Virus record (IMG/VR): IMGVR_UViG_3300046787_000615
Location: 1 to 33,364 of that record
Length of the DNA: 33,364 bases
Direction: 5' to 3' (one strand)
From: a virus
Below, piece after piece: positions 30,075 through 33,364 of this stretch. Within the stretch, counting starts at the first letter, position 1; each line of letters opens with the position of its first letter. Under the pieces are notes generated by a model. That model was given only the letters and a program-made list of their open reading frames with translations. It made no database searches and had not been told where the DNA came from. Made by a program: the position numbers and the translations under genes.

Positions 30075-30385
30075 TAGCCTTGGTTAGCTCTAATGGAGAA
30101 AAAACAAGATTACACCATTGCACCACTTATATACACATAAATGACCATAAATGACTAAAAGTCTAAAAAGATATATATATATTAGTGTAAAGTATGTATT
30201 TAAAGAATAGAGCGTAGCGATACCTTTTATTTCAAGTACTTAGAAAGAGTAAGTTCGCATATTACCTATTTTATATTACATCTTACCCCCCCATGCTTTA
30301 CACTTTTACACCCTGAATTTTGAACTTTTGGTTTTGCATTGCGTTAATAAAAGTTTAAAAAAATAAGTGCAAAACAGCTTTACAC
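30048..30385. repeat. Cluster of TTTACAC iteron-like repeats
   Basis: TTTACAC occurs at 30048-30054, 30297-30303, 30305-30311 and 30379-30385, and as GTGTAAA at 30185-30191; a one-mismatch ATTACAC lies at 30109-30115. Two copies are only 8 bases apart. Most extend to TTTACACT. The AT-rich interval 30008-30411 has no plausible gene; it also holds a run of alternating AT at 30171-30181 and a C7 run (30286-30292). Either an operator array or replication iterons would fit. Confidence 0.6.
30137..30155. repeat. Tandem 9-bp repeat, 10-bp period
   Basis: ATAAATGAC occurs at 30137-30145 and 30147-30155, one DNA turn apart, next to the alternating-AT tract. This is the pattern of side-by-side protein-binding sites. 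Confidence 0.5.
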
Positions 30386-30396
30386 TGGTTTTGCAC
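30360..30396 (-). terminator. Intrinsic terminator of the primase gene
   Basis: On the leftward strand GTGCAAAAC (30396-30388), 12-base loop and GTTTTGCAC (30375-30367), then TTATTTTTTT. A perfect 9-bp stem with a T-rich tail lies 16 bases after the primase stop codon. The loop contains a TTTACAC repeat. The other strand reads TCTCAATTTTTC after the stem, so weak two-way action is possible. Confidence 0.85.
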
Positions 30397-30411
30397 TCTC
30401 AATTTTTCTCA

Positions 30412-32496
30412 CTAGATAATGGAATAAATTCTAGCTGTTCCCGATAATTTTTCTTGAATCAATCCTGATTCTTTTAGGTCACTTAAATACTCATCTCTTT
30501 GTTTTTTTGGCATGTATTTAGAGAATTTTCTATTGATATCGGTTTTAGTTACCTGTTCTTTGCTGGCGATAAACTCTAAAATTTTCTGCATATGAGCTTT
30601 TCTATGCCCTTCAAACATCTTATTGCTAATTAGTATTTCCGCGTTATTGGTGTTTGCCTTAACTAGCTCAAGAGCAAAACGTAGATCTTTTTTGCTAATG
30701 ACTAGCGTCGTAGTATCCGGGTTATTAAACGCTGCACTTATGATAGCATATTTAATAAACATCACTTCCATTCTATTAACCATTGCTATGACCGGGCTAT
30801 TGCTGTCGACTTTAAATTTAATGTCCCTAATTTCGCCCACAATTTCTTTAAATAATGATTCTGTGTCTGCTTTAAGTGTTGCGCTAGGTATATTAAAAGG
30901 TCTTAAATGGGTGTTTTCTTCTAAATCTATGTTATCTGACTTTGGGCTCCACAATGAATCATTTTTAACTTTTCTCCACATTTCTAAAAAAGCCGTAAAT
31001 TTTTCAGGCATAGGCAAACTTTCGCGGTCCCTATCTTTCATGTTTTTTAAATCATAGTAAATATCCCCCCGACCAAAAAACCCTCGATTAATCAAGTTAG
31101 ACGTAAATGATTTTTCAAAGGCATCAAACGTAGTCCCCATAAGTAAGTTAACGTATGGAGCAAAGCATCCTCCGATGTTCCCTTTAGTGTTTTTAGTATC
31201 TTTAGCATGAGAAACATTTTTACCTAAAAATGCCCTTCCTGTACTTGTATATAGTTCTGACAATGTTGCGCTTATAGCTTCGCCTAGCCCGGTTTTATCG
31301 TTTATCTTTTCAAACAAGCTAGATGCCTCATCTAGCACCCCAATTTGAACTCTGCACTGTTTAAGAGTTTGAGTAAGTCCATTAACACTAGTAATCGAAC
31401 TTGGACCCAATAAATTAATTCCAAGAGGTGAAGAAATTAATAAGTCTTTTATAAAATTAAAGCTTGAAGTCTTTCCGGCACCCGAGCCGCCAACTACTAA
31501 AGTGTAGAGGTTAGGAGTGATACCTTTGAACTGAACTTTATTCCCTAAGATAGTGGAAATTGCCATCATGGCAGTTGGAAAAGCAAAATGAGTACGATCT
31601 TGAGATGAATTAGCAATAATATGTTCAAACATTTCTTGGGCTATCCCACTAAGCTTGGGAAGTTTCATTTTAGTAAGTTGAGCCTCTTTGACTAAAGTTA
31701 TTTTAACATCTTCTTTTACATTAACTTTATCTATAGACCCTACTTTTAAATTTCTCTGTATCCCTTCCAGGATAAAAGCTAAAACATTTGCTTCTTTACT
31801 ATTAGTTTTCCATTTTCTCGAAGGACATAGGAAGTAACTAACATCGGGATTAATAGCGTCGTCGTAATCTAGTAAATTTTTTGCAATAGTATCAGGCGTA
31901 TCATTAGAGTGTAAGGCTGCTACTAACATCTCCGACAATTTAGAGTGTGAGCCATGATTGCATCTAGTTCCGTCCGATTGAGAAATAGAGGTACTTGGGT
32001 TTGTTTGTCCTTGGAATAATTCTAGAAATTCTTTACTTAAAGTGGGTAGATCTTTTAAATCAAAGCCTAATAAATCATCTACTGTTAACCAGGAATAAGC
32101 TGTGTGAGTTTCTGGGTGTATTGAAGGCGGCAATACTGTTTGATTTCCATTAGACAATAACTCAATACCTAAATCATGTCTCTTCCTGGAAATCTCTCCG
32201 TTGTATTTAAAAAATCTTGTTTCGCCTTTTTTGCCTTTTTTCACTACTGGAGATAATGGGCATAATTTTAAACCGCTATCTTTGTCTATATCAATTGCGA
32301 TAACGCCGCTAATTTCGCCTAATAGCAACCCAATGTTTGAGCATGGATTTTCATCTATTATCTTTTCGTAATTTTTATAAATTATTTTATTGGTCCAATC
32401 TTTTAACACTGGTCTTTTGTCATTCCTAATTAGCGGAGTAACAATTAAGCCTCTTTCAAAATACTTTGGCGCATAATTTTCGTAAATTCTTTCCAT
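30412..32496 (-). CDS. Prim-Pol primase fused to DUF3987 helicase-like ATPase, 694 aa
   Basis: The N-terminal domain (about 1-165) is a bifunctional primase-polymerase: KRPVLKDW (27-34), NIGLLLG (54-60), the metal-binding D69-x-D71 in IAIDID, and LPPSIHP (122-128). The C-terminal part (about 275-640) is DUF3987-like with Walker A GGSGAGKT (336-343) and Walker B VLDE (D389-E390). It probably primes and unwinds DNA at phage forks. No separate DNA polymerase gene is visible, so host Pol III presumably elongates. The ribosome binding site AAAAGGA lies a little far from ATG 32496. The leader lies opposite the rightward RNA at 32551. Confidence 0.88.
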   Translation of the reverse strand: MERIYENYAPKYFERGLIVTPLIRNDKRPVLKDWTNKIIYKNYEKIIDENPCSNIGLLLGEISGVIAIDIDKDSGLKLCPLSPVVKKGKKGETRFFKYNGEISRKRHDLGIELLSNGNQTVLPPSIHPETHTAYSWLTVDDLLGFDLKDLPTLSKEFLELFQGQTNPSTSISQSDGTRCNHGSHSKLSEMLVAALHSNDTPDTIAKNLLDYDDAINPDVSYFLCPSRKWKTNSKEANVLAFILEGIQRNLKVGSIDKVNVKEDVKITLVKEAQLTKMKLPKLSGIAQEMFEHIIANSSQDRTHFAFPTAMMAISTILGNKVQFKGITPNLYTLVVGGSGAGKTSSFNFIKDLLISSPLGINLLGPSSITSVNGLTQTLKQCRVQIGVLDEASSLFEKINDKTGLGEAISATLSELYTSTGRAFLGKNVSHAKDTKNTKGNIGGCFAPYVNLLMGTTFDAFEKSFTSNLINRGFFGRGDIYYDLKNMKDRDRESLPMPEKFTAFLEMWRKVKNDSLWSPKSDNIDLEENTHLRPFNIPSATLKADTESLFKEIVGEIRDIKFKVDSNSPVIAMVNRMEVMFIKYAIISAAFNNPDTTTLVISKKDLRFALELVKANTNNAEILISNKMFEGHRKAHMQKILEFIASKEQVTKTDINRKFSKYMPKKQRDEYLSDLKESGLIQEKLSGTARIYSII

Positions 32497-32514
32497 GAAG
32501 ATTCATTCCTTTTA

Positions 32515-32544
32515 TTGACAAATGTTGGTGAATTAAATTATTAT
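32515..32544 (+). promoter_or_regulatory. Rightward promoter of the structured RNA
   Basis: Perfect -35 TTGACA (32515-32520), an 18-base spacer and -10 TATTAT (32539-32544, five of six matches). The start is predicted at 32551, exactly the first base of the 5' stem-loop of the RNA that follows. The promoter lies in the 5' leader of the divergent primase gene. Confidence 0.7.
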
Positions 32545-32550
32545 TTGGAC

Positions 32551-32658
32551 AAGCATAATTTAATTTTTTCACGCAAGACTTTATTAAAATGCTTATTGAT
32601 TTCTTTTGTAAAGAAGAAAATCTTTGGTGTGGGCCGGATTATTTCGGCCCATTTTTTT
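32551..32658 (+). ncRNA. Structured non-coding RNA, about 108 nt, three stem-loops
   Basis: Between its own promoter and an intrinsic terminator, the RNA can fold into three successive hairpins. Stem 1: 32551-32556 and 32559-32564 pair with 32583-32594 (12 bp with a two-base bulge, 18-base loop). Stem 2: 32598-32607 with 32612-32622 (10 bp including one U-G pair, one bulged A, and a GUAA loop of GNRA type). Stem 3: the terminator 32630-32651. There is no coding frame with a ribosome binding site. A size near 100 bases, three hairpins and a position opposite a replication gene's leader recall plasmid antisense RNAs such as CopA and RNAI; that role is inference. Confidence 0.6.
32630..32658 (+). 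terminator. Rightward intrinsic terminator
   Basis: TGGGCCG (32630-32636), eight-base loop, CGGCCCA (32645-32651), then seven T (32652-32658). This GC-rich stem in very AT-rich surroundings with a T7 tail is a textbook terminator. It separates the short RNA from the early promoter 70 bases downstream. Confidence 0.92.
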
Positions 32659-32679
32659 GACGCAAATGTCTAAATATTT

Positions 32680-32709
32680 TTATCCACAAATAATTTAAAA
32701 TTTTCCACA
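32680..32709. other. Candidate replication origin: paired DnaA-box-like sites
   Basis: TTATCCACA (32680-32688) is a perfect DnaA box (consensus TTATNCACA), and TTTTCCACA (32701-32709) is one mismatch away. They are in the same orientation and exactly 21 bp apart, two helical turns, so DnaA would bind on one face. They lie in a very AT-rich stretch (32667-32727) between the divergent replication genes. Host DnaA-dependent initiation is inferred. Confidence 0.5.
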
Positions 32710-32729
32710 AAACTTTTTTCTAAATCTGT

Positions 32730-32758
32730 TTGACAAGTAGCTATCGACCTACTACATT
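32730..32758 (+). promoter_or_regulatory. Early promoter of the Sak4-helicase operon
   Basis: Perfect -35 TTGACA (32730-32735), 17-base spacer and -10 TACATT (32753-32758). The start near 32765 gives a leader of about 36 bases before ATG 32801, which has AAAAGGAAAG in front. This is the strongest sigma70-type candidate in the window and reads across the circular joint into the early block. Confidence 0.8.
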
Positions 32759-32800
32759 TTTCCAACCAAAGAGATTCTAAAATTTACAAAAGGAAAGAAA

Positions 32801-33364
32801 ATGTTTACGACATCCGGCGCGCTATCACAAAACTCCCTATCTATTTTAGTTTATGGCAAATCAGGAATTGGAAAAACTACTTTAGCAGCAACTACTCCAG
32901 ACACAACTAAGACATGTATTTTGTCTCTAGAAAATGGCTTACGTAGTATCGCAGATAAGACTATCTCAGTTTATGACGTTACTGTAGATGCTAATGGTAA
33001 AGAACTTGATAGAGCAGTAAGACATGATAAATTTCTACACGCTCTTAAATTATTTCAAACAGAAGAAATAAAAGCAAAATACGACTACCTTGTAATTGAT
33101 AGCTTAACAGAAATTGCGCAAAACCTTGTCGAGAAGTTAAAGCTAACTTATCCAAATAAAAGTGATGCTATGAAGCTATGGGGAGATTATAACGATAATA
33201 TGCTAAACATCGTTAAATCTATTCGTGATTTAAAATCATATAACATCATTGTTCTTGCTTTAGAAAAAACCGAAGTAGATGAATTTCAAAGAAGATTTGT
33301 AGGCGTTGATTGTGCCGGTAAAATTGCTGCACGTTTGCCCGCTTTTTTTGATGAAGTTTTTTAC
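32801..33364 (+). CDS. Sak4-like (AAA_24) recombination ATPase, N-terminal part
   Basis: The gene runs off the contig end and continues at base 1 to 289; the joined protein has 241 residues. It is a RecA-fold P-loop ATPase of the phage Sak4/AAA_24 type: Walker A GKSGIGKT (19-26), a Walker B strand in YDYLVIDSLTE, and a sensor-like IIVLALEKTE. Such proteins pair with DUF669 or SSB-like proteins in single-strand annealing and recombination-linked replication. AAAAGGAAAG precedes ATG 32801, and a strong promoter lies 43 bases further up. It is first in the early operon. Confidence 0.85.
   Translation, partial: MFTTSGALSQNSLSILVYGKSGIGKTTLAATTPDTTKTCILSLENGLRSIADKTISVYDVTVDANGKELDRAVRHDKFLHALKLFQTEEIKAKYDYLVIDSLTEIAQNLVEKLKLTYPNKSDAMKLWGDYNDNMLNIVKSIRDLKSYNIIVLALEKTEVDEFQRRFVGVDCAGKIAARLPAFFDEVFY
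33238..33364. repeat. Terminal direct repeat, copy 2 (circular overlap)
   Basis: Identical to bases 1-127; one copy should be removed when the genome is circularised. See the first copy for interpretation. Confidence 0.95.

Noticed and set aside
30623-31057. Open frame of 144 codons on the rightward strand inside the primase gene
   Set aside because: It is fully antisense to a well-supported primase-helicase gene, has no ribosome binding site, and its hydrophobic Ser/Leu-rich composition is what the reverse of a helical charged gene gives.
1-33364. CRISPR arrays, tRNA genes, insertion sequences, diversity-generating retroelement
   Set aside because: I saw no regularly spaced repeats, cloverleaf with CCA-type ends, transposase or reverse transcriptase motifs. 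A tRNAscan and CRISPR finder run would settle this; I could not run them.

Overview
This window is a complete small tailed-phage genome. Bases 1-127 are repeated exactly at 33238-33364, so the contig closes into a circle of 33,237 bp, and one gene (a Sak4-like ATPase) is split across the artificial ends. The DNA is AT-rich. Stop codons are standard, genes are packed with ATGA, GTGA and TAATG overlaps, and AGGA/AAGGA ribosome binding sites are common. A lipobox protein, a T4-type lysozyme, DnaA boxes and host-like sigma70 promoters suggest an AT-rich Gram-negative bacterial host; the host genus cannot be read from the sequence. Portal, scaffold, HK97-type capsid, adaptor and nozzle-like proteins and a block of ejection-type proteins, with no tape measure or sheath, indicate a podovirus. 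I see no integrase, phage RNA polymerase or DNA polymerase I/B, so it probably uses host RNA polymerase and host replicase and is probably virulent.

Layout. (1) Rightward early operon from about 32765 through the junction to 5306: Sak4-like ATPase, DUF669 protein, SF2 helicase with zinc ribbon, then a run of about 16 very small genes. Six of these are predicted membrane proteins or lipoproteins, and four were found only by reading below 60 codons. (2) Leftward late block 28765 to 5303. It starts with four small genes, then terminase small and large subunits, portal, GNAT-like protein, scaffold and capsid. These are followed by tail fibre, decoration-like proteins, adaptor, nozzle, four internal virion proteins, a second receptor-binding-type protein and a lysis group ending in lysozyme. 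The capsid gene has its own promoter-like site and a UUCG-loop terminator. (3) A short switch region 28766-30411 with a rightward RusA resolvase, a 17-codon Lys-rich gene, three small leftward genes, and an AT-rich 400-base intergenic stretch carrying six TTTACAC-type repeats. (4) A leftward Prim-Pol/DUF3987 primase-helicase (30412-32496).

The most interesting segment is 32515-32760, between the divergent primase and Sak4 operons. It holds a rightward promoter, a roughly 108-base RNA predicted to fold into three stem-loops (the last an intrinsic terminator), two DnaA-box-like 9-mers exactly 21 bp apart, and the strong early promoter. This looks like a replication origin next to a structured non-coding RNA lying opposite the primase leader, a layout resembling plasmid antisense copy-control loci. 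That function is inference; the elements themselves are visible in the sequence.
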